DNA from: Nostoc sp. NMS8
GTDB taxonomy: Bacteria > Cyanobacteriota > Cyanobacteriia > Cyanobacteriales > Nostocaceae
Assembly: GCF_017115045.1 (NCBI RefSeq)
Contig: NZ_JABXKK010000035.1
Location: 86,918 to 150,917, forward strand
Length of the DNA: 64,000 nt
Direction: 5' to 3'
Below the pieces are notes generated by a model. It was not told the DNA's origin. It was given only the letters and a program-made list of their open reading frames with translations, and made no database searches. Shown here piece by piece: positions 45,584-53,942 of this stretch. Every line of letters begins with the position of its first letter. Within the stretch, counting starts at the first letter, position 1. Both the position numbers and the translations under genes were made by a program.

Positions 45584-46258
45584 TTAGTTCCCAAGCATTG
45601 CCAGACTAGGTAAAAGTCGATATGTTTCACTTTTAATCAAGATGGAGAGTCCCAAGTAAATTAAGACAAAGGGGAAGATTTTTCGACCATAGCGAGTTAA
45701 AACGGGAGCCATGAGAGGATTACGAGTCAGGTTGTAAGAGAGAAAACACCATACCCCAACAGTGAAATAGCAAACACACAGAATTACGCCCAAACTTGGA
45801 AGATTGCTACTGGCAAACAACGGTACATAAATTCCAATGTTGTTTCCTCCATTGGCAATGGTGACACTGGAAACGCGGTAGGTTTGCGGATCGCGGATGG
45901 TTGCTAATAGTGATTTTTTCTGGCGTGCAGATTTTGCATGAGAGGTTAAATCAACTGATACCGCTTGTACTGTCTCTCCCTTTTCTTCTCGATTGATGAG
46001 ATTACTGATACCAATGGCGACGGGAAGCAAACCCAGCAAACCAATCCAGGTAGTGGGAATAATCAGACCACCGAAGAATCCAGGCAGACTAGCAAACACT
46101 AAGGCTGTAAATCCCAGAAATTCACCGATAACAACATGTTTTGGACGAAAGCTGCGATTGACTTTCCCGAAGAAAGCCGTCAAATATAAGTTATCGTCAA
46201 AGGTGGTTGCAAAAGCAGCAGAGATTCCAATAATTAACGTACTAATTAGCCAACTCAT
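45584..46258 (-). CDS. CadD-like cation transporter
   Basis: The 224-residue membrane protein has six hydrophobic segments and the TTFDDNLYLTAFF motif near its start, typical of the CadD/cadmium resistance transporter family. A second conserved run is YRVSSVTIANGGNNIGIYVPLFA. Members export cadmium or related cations by an unproven mechanism. It is separated from the pentapeptide gene by 197 bp. No metal-responsive repressor gene lies next to it. Confidence 0.8.
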   Translation of the reverse strand: MSWLISTLIIGISAAFATTFDDNLYLTAFFGKVNRSFRPKHVVIGEFLGFTALVFASLPGFFGGLIIPTTWIGLLGLLPVAIGISNLINREEKGETVQAVSVDLTSHAKSARQKKSLLATIRDPQTYRVSSVTIANGGNNIGIYVPLFASSNLPSLGVILCVCYFTVGVWCFLSYNLTRNPLMAPVLTRYGRKIFPFVLIYLGLSILIKSETYRLLPSLAMLGN

Positions 46259-46806
46259 AATTCTTACTCACAGTAATTCAATGCTGTTTTTCTTAGTCCT
46301 TCTCTGCTTCTGCCAATGAGAGCAGTTAAGGAAATTTTGTGACTGTTTTACCTAACGACAACTGATCGATATTCGTTGTTAATCAGCCAATAAACCAATT
46401 TTTAGAGGCGATGCCTAATCAAATTGGTACTTTTTTCTCAGCAAGGTACCTTGGGAGCTCATGGAGTCAATATTATGGCTTTCAAGGAAATAAGATCAAA
46501 TACTCTTGTTTTTTAAAAGGATAAATAAAAGTGATTGACAACTGTACCATAAGTGACGAAAACACTTCCGGCTAAACCGCATCGGGAAAAGTAGCAGTTC
46601 GTCATACCGAATACTGAGTTAATATCTGAGAAGTTTAGGCGCGTAGTTTACCGCCGTAGGCATCGCTCCTATAGAAGAGAAACCCTGATCAAATGCTAAA
46701 GGCTGGGATATTCTTGGCGACTAGCATTTAACATCGGTTAAGATAATTAATTGCCCTCAACTTCAGTTTTGAGATGTTCACTAATGTTGAATTTTAACTT
46801 GTAATT
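46259..46806. other. 548-bp intergenic region upstream of the CNB protein gene
   Basis: A dispersed repeat lies at about 46639-46669 (GCGTAGTTTACCGCC plus GTAGGCATCGCTCC), the reverse complement of the motif found inside the DUF1634 gene. At 46691-46698 and 46722-46729 AAATGCTA and TAGCATTT form an 8-bp inverted repeat. No gene is seen. Confidence 0.6.
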
Positions 46807-47274
46807 ATGCTAACCAGTGTTGACCGTTTATTATTTGTCCGGCGAGTCCCGATTTTTAAGGAATTGCGGGATGATTTTATTGTGCGGCTCACTTCAGTGA
46901 TGAACGAATTGTCATTTCCAGCTAATTACACCATCTTTCGACAGGGAGAAGAAGGGCGATCGCTCTATATTGTGGTGTCAGGTCGAGTTAAAGTTCATAT
47001 TGGAAATAAACAACTTGCAGAAGTGGAGCAGGGAAAATACTTTGGTGAGATGGCAGTATTTGATACTCAACCTCGATCCGCCACTGCCACGACTTTAGAA
47101 CCTTGTGAATTTTTAGAACTGACACAAGAGCAACTTTATGATGCGATCGAAGAAACTCCCGAAATCGCGGTGAATATCATTCGTGAGTTATCCCGTCTAA
47201 TTCGCAGATTGAATGACGACATGAGTGTAACGAATCCCCCGCGAACAAATCCGGGGGTTTTTAGCAGAGAGTAA
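46807..47274 (+). CDS. cyclic nucleotide-binding domain protein (no DNA-binding domain)
   Basis: The 155-residue protein is a single CRP-like sensory domain. It has KELRDDFIVRLTSVMNELSFPANYTIFRQGEEGRSLYIVVSGRVKVHIGNKQLAEVEQGKYFGEMAVFDTQPRSATATTLEPCEFLEL, matching the phosphate-binding cassette (FGEMAVFDTQPRSATATT). The usual C-terminal helix-turn-helix is missing, so it may act through a partner. Its last 13 codons overlap an intrinsic terminator and the cobB stop. It may bind cAMP or another small molecule. Confidence 0.85.
   Translation: MLTSVDRLLFVRRVPIFKELRDDFIVRLTSVMNELSFPANYTIFRQGEEGRSLYIVVSGRVKVHIGNKQLAEVEQGKYFGEMAVFDTQPRSATATTLEPCEFLELTQEQLYDAIEETPEIAVNIIRELSRLIRRLNDDMSVTNPPRTNPGVFSRE
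47236..47262 (+). terminator. intrinsic terminator embedded in the end of the CNB gene
   Basis: CCCCCG (47236-47241) pairs with CGGGGG (47252-47257), a 10-nt loop, then TTTTT (47258-47262). It terminates plus-strand transcription before the stop codon at 47272-47274 is fully behind it, so the coding sequence and terminator overlap. Confidence 0.7.
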
Positions 47275-48730
47275 GATCGGCACTCATTTCTGAACCCATA
47301 ATTTCAGCTTTCAAAGATGCTACTTTCAGACATTCTTTAAGAAACTGCTGGGGAATCTCTACACTTTCTCCCCAATGCAGATGCACATAAGAGGCATGAA
47401 CATTTGCAGGCAAACCCCATCCCTCGTATCCCATATTTTCGTCACAGTCGTAGCGAGAAGTTGCAAATAAGGACTGAGTGGGAGTTGAGGTTAAATGGGA
47501 ACGATGAAACTCATGTCCGTAAACAGTTGTACCTGTATTCACTAACAGATTATCTTGCAAAGCTACTGCCCGACGATACCCCAAAGTTAAACGCCCACCC
47601 ATCACAGCAGATGTTGGTAAAACTCCCGCCATTGGCCAAGATTTACCCTCAAAATCGACAATTTGCTCACACAAATACATCAATCCGCCGCATTCGGCAA
47701 TTGTAGGTATTCCTTTAAGTATCGCCGTTTTCACTGCATCACGAGCGCTGGTATTTTCTGCTAGTTGCTGGGCAAAAACTTCCGGGAAACCACCGCCAAA
47801 ATACATTCCCTGGATATCTTTTGGGATGTCAGCATCCTCTAATGGACTCCAGAAAAGTAGTTCTGCGCCAAGCTGTTGCAGCAAATCGAGATTATCTTGG
47901 TAGTAAAAATTAAAAGCGCGATCGCGGGCTACTGCAATTTTAACTGGCGATGAGGAAGATGGGGGAGATGAGGGAGGTGAGGCGAGAGGTTTTGATTCTA
48001 ATAAAGGTAATAAGCGTTGCCAGTCGAAGCAAGTATCTCCTAAATCGGCGAGGCGATCAATTAAAGCATTGAGTTCGGGGAGTTCGGCGGTGGGTACTAA
48101 ACCCAAGTGGCGATCGGGAATTGTGATGTTATCTTGACGCCGCAGTACGCCGAGAATGGGTAGTTGTAAGGGTTCTAGGGAATCTTTGAGGAGAGAGAGA
48201 TGGCGATCGCTCCCGACGCGATTTAACACTACCCCAGCTATTTTAATTCGGGGATCAAAAGATCGATAGCCGTGAGCGATCGCAGCCACAGAACCAGATA
48301 AACGACTACAATCAATCACCAACACCACAGGCAAATCTAAAAGTCGCGCAATGTGTGCCGTACTCGCAAAATCTGTAATTTGTCCTTTGTCATTTGTCAT
48401 TTGTCCTTTGTTTTTTACAAATGACAAATGATTAGTGACCAATGACGAAACTCCATCAAATAATCCCATCACCCCTTCCACGAGGGCATATTCACTCAGT
48501 TGACTATGACGGGTAAAACATTGCTGAATGTAGGTTTCAGAAGTCAGCACGGGGTCTAAATTACGACAAGCTAGACCGGTTACGTGTTGATGAAACATCG
48601 GATCAATGTAGTCTGGGCCTACCTTGAAAGATTGTACCAAGCGATCGCGACGGCGTAAAGATGTTAAAAGGGTGAGCGTGACTGTTGTCTTACCCACCCC
48701 ACTACGTTCCCCAGCAATGACTAAAGCCAT
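47261..48730 (-). CDS. cobB: cobyrinate a,c-diamide synthase
   Basis: The 489-residue enzyme (CobB/CbiA) amidates the a and c side chains of cobyrinic acid with glutamine and ATP in cobalamin synthesis. The N-terminal P-loop domain has GERSGVGKTTVTLTLL and KVGPDYIDPMFH; the glutamine amidotransferase end has MYFGGGFPEVFAQQLA, IAECGGLMYLCE and ASYVHLHWG with the catalytic Cys-His pair. Residues about 95-117 (KNKGQMTNDKGQITD) are encoded by a short tandem repeat at 48380-48446, an in-frame insertion. Its 3' end overlaps the CNB gene by 14 bp. Confidence 0.92.
   Translation of the reverse strand: MALVIAGERSGVGKTTVTLTLLTSLRRRDRLVQSFKVGPDYIDPMFHQHVTGLACRNLDPVLTSETYIQQCFTRHSQLSEYALVEGVMGLFDGVSSLVTNHLSFVKNKGQMTNDKGQITDFASTAHIARLLDLPVVLVIDCSRLSGSVAAIAHGYRSFDPRIKIAGVVLNRVGSDRHLSLLKDSLEPLQLPILGVLRRQDNITIPDRHLGLVPTAELPELNALIDRLADLGDTCFDWQRLLPLLESKPLASPPSSPPSSSSPVKIAVARDRAFNFYYQDNLDLLQQLGAELLFWSPLEDADIPKDIQGMYFGGGFPEVFAQQLAENTSARDAVKTAILKGIPTIAECGGLMYLCEQIVDFEGKSWPMAGVLPTSAVMGGRLTLGYRRAVALQDNLLVNTGTTVYGHEFHRSHLTSTPTQSLFATSRYDCDENMGYEGWGLPANVHASYVHLHWGESVEIPQQFLKECLKVASLKAEIMGSEMSADLTLC
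48380..48446. repeat. heptamer tandem repeat inside cobB
   Basis: TTTGTCC/TTTGTCA units followed by ACAAATGACAAATGA units, with a foldback arrangement, are the same type as in intergenic regions. Here they lie within the cobB coding sequence and stay in frame. Confidence 0.8.
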
Positions 48731-49074
48731 AAATGAAACAAATTAGGTTTTGATGCAGCAACTATTTTGACTATTAACTGTGTGTCTATCGTCGCTTTTT
48801 TCAAAAGCAGATGCACCAGTTTCTCAAACCGACTTACTCAAACTTATACCAATAAGAAACAAGAAAACCAGCCAATTAGGGGAGTTAGGCTGAAAACAGT
48901 CTGTCTTATAGTTGGAGATTTGCCGAGACTCACTTAGGAACTTGTATTTAGCAAAAACTGCTGCAAGTAAACGCCTATCTCTAGCTTCCCTCTCCTTGTA
49001 AAGGAGAGGGATTGAGGGTGAGGTAATCCAGGGACATAAATTGTATGTTATTTAACTCTTATTTCTTAGTTAAC
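48731..49074. repeat. intergenic region with a 92-bp dispersed repeat
   Basis: Positions 48978-49069 (TCTCTAGC...ATTTCTTAG, with a CCCTCTCC/GGAGAGGG hairpin) match 61206-61297 over their whole length at roughly 85% by eye. The repeat also contributes a spurious ATG that opens a 114-codon plus-strand frame (49045-49389) against cphA2. Confidence 0.75.
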
Positions 49075-50985
49075 TCACAAAATTGTCCCGGTTTCTTTCA
49101 AATAAACCCGCGTAAATGGTTCATCTTCACCCAAGGTATAATCTTCAATCAACCCTTGGCGACGAATAGAAATACCGTTGCCTTTTTTAATTACCACAGT
49201 CGAACTATCAAAAACATCCCGCACCAAAATCATCTCAATTTCGGTGGGATTATCCAAAACTACGAGATTACTACTTTGGTAAAATATACCCTGTTCTTCG
49301 AGGATGTCTTCAGGGTACTCGGCAATCAGCAAATCAAGTTTGGGATGACGCAGCAAAGTTTGGACATTACTGTTGTAATCTTTGCTTAATACTTTTTTCG
49401 CGCGATTCACAAAAACGCCATCACGACAAACAGCGCCTATTGTCCAATTGGGATGTTGCAAAAGGATATGGTCAATCGTCGCTTGCAGTTCTTCAACTGA
49501 GATTTTGTTAAAGGTAATAATTGGTATCCTGGCATCTGCACCCGACTCAAAAAAGGTTTCTAAAATATGAGAAGGTACATCAACACTTTCACCAACAGAA
49601 GGTTTAAGATGCATTAAAACCCCTGGTGCAGCATTGATTTCCAGGATGGCAAAGTTACTAGACTTCCAAGATTCTGCGAGACTTTTGGTAATGACATCAA
49701 TCCCTAAACAAGTCAACTGGAAATGTTGGGCAATATCTTGGGCCAAAATAATATTGTCAGCATGAACTGTCGGGGTTGCATCAATGCTTATACCTCCGGC
49801 TGAAAGATTGGCGACTTTACGTAAATAAACAGTACGTCCTTTCTCAACCACGCTTTCTAATGATAAGCGTTGTTCCTCTAGATAGAGTTCCATCGCTTCA
49901 TCAATCTGAATTTTACTCATCGGCGAAGTTGGCGTGTCTAAACGTGCAGGTTTGCGGTTTTCTTGGCGAATTAACTCTGCAAGCGTTAAATACCCATCAC
50001 CAACAACCGATGCTGGACGGCGTTCTGTGGCGGCAACGAATCGACCATTGACACACAACAAACGAAAATCCGATCCTGAGATGCTTTTTTCAACAATTAT
50101 TCGAGTTTGCTGATTTTCGGGAATCGCTGCCAGTGCGCGATTATAAGCAGATACCAGTTCTTTTGAGTCTTGCACATCAGCCGTAACACCAATTCCTTTG
50201 TGACCTACTACTGGCTTAACTGCCACTGGGTAGCCAATTTCTCTTGCTGTTGCTAAAGCTTCTTTCTCGAAAAAGACAATATTACCTTCAGGTACCGGAA
50301 AACCCAAGGTTTTTAGAAATGCCTTACAGTCGTCTTTACGGGTGGTAAACTCCGAATCTAGATGGCTATCAGAGTTAAATGTTGTTGCTACCCCCCGGAC
50401 GTGTTTTTTTCCCAAACCATATTGCATCAATCCTTCTTCCCACAAATAAAAGGCGGGAATACCTTTCTCGTAGGCTGTTCGCAATAGGGCGTAAACCGTG
50501 GGGCCACCGTAGACAGATGCGCGGAATCTATCTTGCAACCTCACCAACTGCTCATCAAAGGTGAAGTCTTCGTCTTGGGTAATGGCTTCAAACCAATCCC
50601 AAACAAAGTAAACTACCTCTCTAGTTGTGCGTTCATGTAATGATTGGACACTAATCCGGGTGAGATGTGGATATGGCTTAACACTCCAGTGGTTAAGGTG
50701 TAAATCCATATCTAACTTGCCGACTTCGGAGACAACTTGAGCAAAGAGATGGGCATAAGACTCGTAGGCTTGATCGCGAAGATTTGGATAGCGATCGCCA
50801 ATGCTCGCAATATAATCTTCAATGGGCAAAGGCTCTCTAGAGTCAATTAGAGCAAAATCGAATACTAGCGCCCCAACATCTAAATAGGGGTTGGGGCCAA
50901 TGTAATGCTTGAAGTTGAAAATATCGAATACATCCGTTCTTCTAGCATTAACGCGGACTAATTCACTGCTTTTTTGTAGAACCAT
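49075..50985 (-). CDS. cphA2: cyanophycin synthetase CphA2-type
   Basis: The 636-residue protein starts with the cyanophycin-synthetase N-domain (about 1-210, RRTDVFDIFNFKHYIGPNPYLDVGALVFD) and continues with an ATP-grasp domain (about 215-480; DCKAFLKTLGFPVPEGNIVFFEKEALATA, YPVAVKPVVGHKGIGVTADV, ILEINAAPGVLMHLKPS). The last ~150 residues are a reduced Mur-ligase-like tail lacking the MurE-type P-loop. The length is much shorter than CphA1 (about 900) and fits CphA2, which polymerises beta-Asp-Arg dipeptides recycled from cyanophycin. The cyanophycinase gene lies divergently 884 bp away. Confidence 0.88.
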   Translation of the reverse strand: MVLQKSSELVRVNARRTDVFDIFNFKHYIGPNPYLDVGALVFDFALIDSREPLPIEDYIASIGDRYPNLRDQAYESYAHLFAQVVSEVGKLDMDLHLNHWSVKPYPHLTRISVQSLHERTTREVVYFVWDWFEAITQDEDFTFDEQLVRLQDRFRASVYGGPTVYALLRTAYEKGIPAFYLWEEGLMQYGLGKKHVRGVATTFNSDSHLDSEFTTRKDDCKAFLKTLGFPVPEGNIVFFEKEALATAREIGYPVAVKPVVGHKGIGVTADVQDSKELVSAYNRALAAIPENQQTRIIVEKSISGSDFRLLCVNGRFVAATERRPASVVGDGYLTLAELIRQENRKPARLDTPTSPMSKIQIDEAMELYLEEQRLSLESVVEKGRTVYLRKVANLSAGGISIDATPTVHADNIILAQDIAQHFQLTCLGIDVITKSLAESWKSSNFAILEINAAPGVLMHLKPSVGESVDVPSHILETFFESGADARIPIITFNKISVEELQATIDHILLQHPNWTIGAVCRDGVFVNRAKKVLSKDYNSNVQTLLRHPKLDLLIAEYPEDILEEQGIFYQSSNLVVLDNPTEIEMILVRDVFDSSTVVIKKGNGISIRRQGLIEDYTLGEDEPFTRVYLKETGTIL

Positions 50986-51301
50986 TGATTACGAACCTTT
51001 GGCTGACACCCTTAATTTTAAACACTGAGTTATGGTTACTCAGAACTGTTGATTGTAGATTAGTTGACATTGATTTTGGAGAGTAGTGGCTTGGCCATTC
51101 AACTAATCAGAACCTAAGTTAACTCTATTAGTAAGCATTTTCAACTATCTCAAGGCATAATTAAATCCCCATTCCTCAGCCAGGAATCAATAACAGTCAA
51201 TTCATCCTCATGAATCATCAGAGATATAACTTTTGAAAGGTGCAACACTCATTTAAGAAAGTGTATAAATAAATGTGGGGTATTAAAAAGACAGCAAAGG
51301 T
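50986..51301. other. divergent intergenic region between cphA2 and the small ORF
   Basis: The region is AT-rich. A TATAAAT lies at about 51263-51269 and could be a -10 element for the small plus-strand ORF. An ATTCCT/AGGAAT hairpin at about 51170-51187 is the only visible inverted repeat. Confidence 0.45.
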
Positions 51302-51505
51302 ATGAATAGCACACAAGCTGCTCTAAGAGATGAAATTCGAGAACTCGCTGAAGAAGCTTTTCACCAAAAGCTGATTTCTGGGCATGGAGATGGGGCAGAC
51401 ATGGATGAGTATCAAATTGTTTACCAAGGCAAACCCAGGCATCTCCCACTAGAACAAGCACGTTTTTTCTTAACTAACTTGCTTTACAGAAGCCGGATTC
51501 ATTAG
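51302..51505 (+). CDS. small conserved-looking hypothetical protein, 67 residues
   Basis: The protein has an N-terminal amphipathic helix (TQAALRDEIRELAEEAFHQKLISGHGDG), a short beta hairpin (EYQIVYQGKPRHLP) and a C-terminal helix (LEQARFFLTNLLYRSRIH). The regular composition and an AAAGG ahead of the ATG argue for a true gene. The function is unknown. Its place between cphA2 and cyanophycinase may mean it acts in cyanophycin metabolism, but this is only guilt by position. Confidence 0.72.
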   Translation: MNSTQAALRDEIRELAEEAFHQKLISGHGDGADMDEYQIVYQGKPRHLPLEQARFFLTNLLYRSRIH

Positions 51506-51868
51506 CATTTGCCATTAAATATCATCTAATTGCACCCAGCTAGAGTTAGATACCAATTACTCTTAGTCACATAGCCAACAATGCCTCTAGGAAATACTTC
51601 TAGAGGTAGTTGACGTTGTGCATTTTATTGAGTATACGAAAATTTAGGTACTTTTTAGGATAAATCTTTTGATCTAATTGCGATGTCTAACGACAAGCCG
51701 CTGACGCTCCTTCTCTGCGAGACGCTGCGCGAACGTCGCTACCGCTTCGCTAATGCGTCTACGCAAATGTTAACCCTATTTGTATCAAGTAATCTACCAA
51801 AGGGATGATTTAATAGCTTTAATTGTCATGGTTTAGTGAAATTTATTAACTCAAATTCAGGGGGCATC
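51506..51868. repeat. intergenic region with GC-rich palindromic repeat
   Basis: At about 51690-51770 a GC-rich run contains CTGCGAGACGCTGCGCGAACG and GCTACCGCTTCGC words similar to those near 11540 and 40905. The rest is AT-rich spacer upstream of cyanophycinase. No gene is seen. Confidence 0.6.
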
Positions 51869-52723
51869 ATGGTAGAAAGTAATATCAAGCGGCAGTTGGT
51901 AATTATTGGGGGAGCCGAAGATAAAGAGGGAGATTCCGTAATTTTGCGGGACTTTGTACGACGCGCTGGCGGTACAAAAGCGTACATTGTCATTCTGACA
52001 GCAGCGACAGAACTACCAAGAGAAGTGGGGGAAAATTATATCAGAGTGTTTGAGCGACTGGGAGCCGAAACTACTCGCATCATTGATACAGAAACTCGTG
52101 AAGATGCATCTTCATCTACCGCATTGGAAGCTATTAGGAAAGCAACTGGTGTATTTTTTACAGGGGGAGACCAAGCTCGGATTACCAGTATTCTTAAGGA
52201 TACTGAAATCGATGCGGCAATTCACCAGCGCTTCTCTGAAGGTGTAGTTATCGCAGGTACAAGCGCGGGCGCTGCTGTGATGCCAGATAAAATGATTGTA
52301 GAAGGTGACTCCCAGACACATCCTCGGATTGAAACTGTTGAAATGGGCCCAGGTCTGGGATTTTTACCAGGGGTAGTAATTGACCAGCATTTTTCACAGC
52401 GTGGACGTTTGGGGCGCTTAATTTCAGCTTTAATATTAGAACCTGCTGTCTTGGGATTTGGTATTGACGAAAATACCGCGATGGTAGTTACAGATAATCA
52501 AGTTGAAGTGATTGGTGAAGGTGCGGTGACGATTGTTGATGAATCAGAGGCTACATATAACAATATGGGCGAAATTTTGAAGGATGAGTCTTTGGCAATT
52601 TGTGGAGCAAAACTTCATATTTTGCCACATGGCTTCAAATTTGACTTGAAAACCCGCCAGCCTATCCTAAGTAATGGCTCTGTGCCAAATAGCCCAGTAC
52701 CACTTGCTGCAATCAACAGTTAA
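51869..52723 (+). CDS. cphB: cyanophycinase
   Basis: The 284-residue protein is a serine-type exopeptidase that cuts cyanophycin to beta-Asp-Arg dipeptides. The catalytic serine is in GTSAGAAVM at Ser132 (numbering from ATG 51869), the same number as in the Synechocystis enzyme. RQLVIIGGAEDKEGD near the N-terminus and GVFFTGGDQARI are further family marks. ATG 51869 has a GGGGG upstream and gives the usual start MVESNIKRQL; a start 11 codons earlier has none. With cphA2 it forms a cyanophycin recycling pair. Confidence 0.95.
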   Translation: MVESNIKRQLVIIGGAEDKEGDSVILRDFVRRAGGTKAYIVILTAATELPREVGENYIRVFERLGAETTRIIDTETREDASSSTALEAIRKATGVFFTGGDQARITSILKDTEIDAAIHQRFSEGVVIAGTSAGAAVMPDKMIVEGDSQTHPRIETVEMGPGLGFLPGVVIDQHFSQRGRLGRLISALILEPAVLGFGIDENTAMVVTDNQVEVIGEGAVTIVDESEATYNNMGEILKDESLAICGAKLHILPHGFKFDLKTRQPILSNGSVPNSPVPLAAINS

Positions 52724-52808
52724 TTTTTCACAAAAACCCTTGATTTTTTCTCAATCCAGGTCGGTGGATGAGAGCTTGTATAATCCCGATTTCTAGTCAG
52801 CAAATACT

Positions 52809-53723
52809 CTATGGCGATTTTGTGAAAGTATAAAAATTGTCATAACGTATCTGACTACCATTTCGCCAAACTTCCACTCTTTGAGGAGTGATTAAATAAG
52901 AAAAGCTACCATTCTCTGCTCGATATCTGCTTTTACCAATATTCAAAGCTTGTATCTTTATCGGCTGGCTTGAATCTTGCTTTAACTGCCCAATATAAAA
53001 TAGCTGACCATTTTCTTTACAGACTTTTACACGAGTGCTTGCAGTCTCACCTTCAATGATGGTAATTCCATTGCATTTAGTATCAGTGCTTACAGGCGCA
53101 AAATCTATTGGAATTGGCTGTGAAGGTGAAACTTGCTTTGCTACTGGGGGTGTCGAGATTGGGAGGTTGGGATTATCCACTTGCTGAACTCTAGAACCAG
53201 AGCCAACACTTGCAGTTACGGATGTCAACAGACGAAGAGGGTCAACTGCTATTTGGCCATTTGGATGAACTTCAAAGTGCAAATGAGGTGCTGTGCTATT
53301 GCCTGTAGATCCCATCTCGGCAATAATTTGACCTTGAATGACCTGTTGACCCTTGCTCACCAACAAACGGCGATTGTGACCATAAACAGTAGTGCTACCG
53401 TCGAGATGTTTGATGGTTATGGCATTTCCCAATCCCCAATTATCCCAACCGGCTTTGATAACTATACCGGATGCAGCAGCAACAATAGGAGTTCCAGATG
53501 ACCCGGCGACATCAATTCCTTCATGTTGATATTTGCGGAAGCCTTGAGAAATAAACCCTTGAGTCGGCCAGATTAAATTAGAAGCGGGGATAGGAGTTTG
53601 CCCAATTGGGGAATCGCCTGCTAACTGTGTTAGGGCAGATGTAGCTGTACTTAATATAGCGGTTAAAGATATTAACCCAATTAGTCCATAAGTACGATAT
53701 CGAGAACCGATAGCTTTTTTCAT
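52809..53723 (-). CDS. M23 family peptidase (lysostaphin-like), exported
   Basis: The 304-residue protein has an N-terminal signal/anchor (GLIGLISLTAILSTATSA) and a metallopeptidase M23 domain. Zinc ligands are His in HEGIDVAG and the HLHFEVHP motif near the end. A C-terminal beta-rich extension of about 130 residues follows the catalytic core. Such enzymes cut or regulate peptidoglycan, or act as scaffold partners of amidases. ATG 53723 (MKKAIGSRYRT) is preferred over a frame extending 40 codons upstream, which runs into the hairpin repeat. Confidence 0.88.
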   Translation of the reverse strand: MKKAIGSRYRTYGLIGLISLTAILSTATSALTQLAGDSPIGQTPIPASNLIWPTQGFISQGFRKYQHEGIDVAGSSGTPIVAAASGIVIKAGWDNWGLGNAITIKHLDGSTTVYGHNRRLLVSKGQQVIQGQIIAEMGSTGNSTAPHLHFEVHPNGQIAVDPLRLLTSVTASVGSGSRVQQVDNPNLPISTPPVAKQVSPSQPIPIDFAPVSTDTKCNGITIIEGETASTRVKVCKENGQLFYIGQLKQDSSQPIKIQALNIGKSRYRAENGSFSYLITPQRVEVWRNGSQIRYDNFYTFTKSP

Positions 53724-53785
53724 AAGTTGCAAGTCTATTAAAACAATAAGGGACTTCCAAATAAAAAAATATTCAATTAGCTCTT

Positions 53786-53841
53786 GTGGGGTGGGCGACA
53801 CGAGAGCCATACAGACTGGGCGCTCATGTTGCCCACCCCAC
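53786..53841. repeat. GTGGGGTGGGC inverted repeat
   Basis: GTGGGGTGGGC (53786-53796) is perfectly complementary to GCCCACCCCAC (53831-53841), separated by 34 bp. It lies upstream of the M23 peptidase gene. This arrangement looks like a dispersed repeat hairpin. Confidence 0.65.
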
Positions 53842-53942
53842 AATATTGGATAATTTATTTCTTAGAGTTCCCTAATTCAGACACTTTCTGATTATTTGTT
53901 GTTTCAAGGTGACTCAGAAAATATCAGGAAATAATAGAGAAA

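Noticed and set aside
49045..49389. 114-codon plus-strand frame starting MLFNSY
   Set aside because: It is antisense to cphA2, and its start lies in a dispersed repeat; the same MLFNSY start appears before pebA for the same reason.
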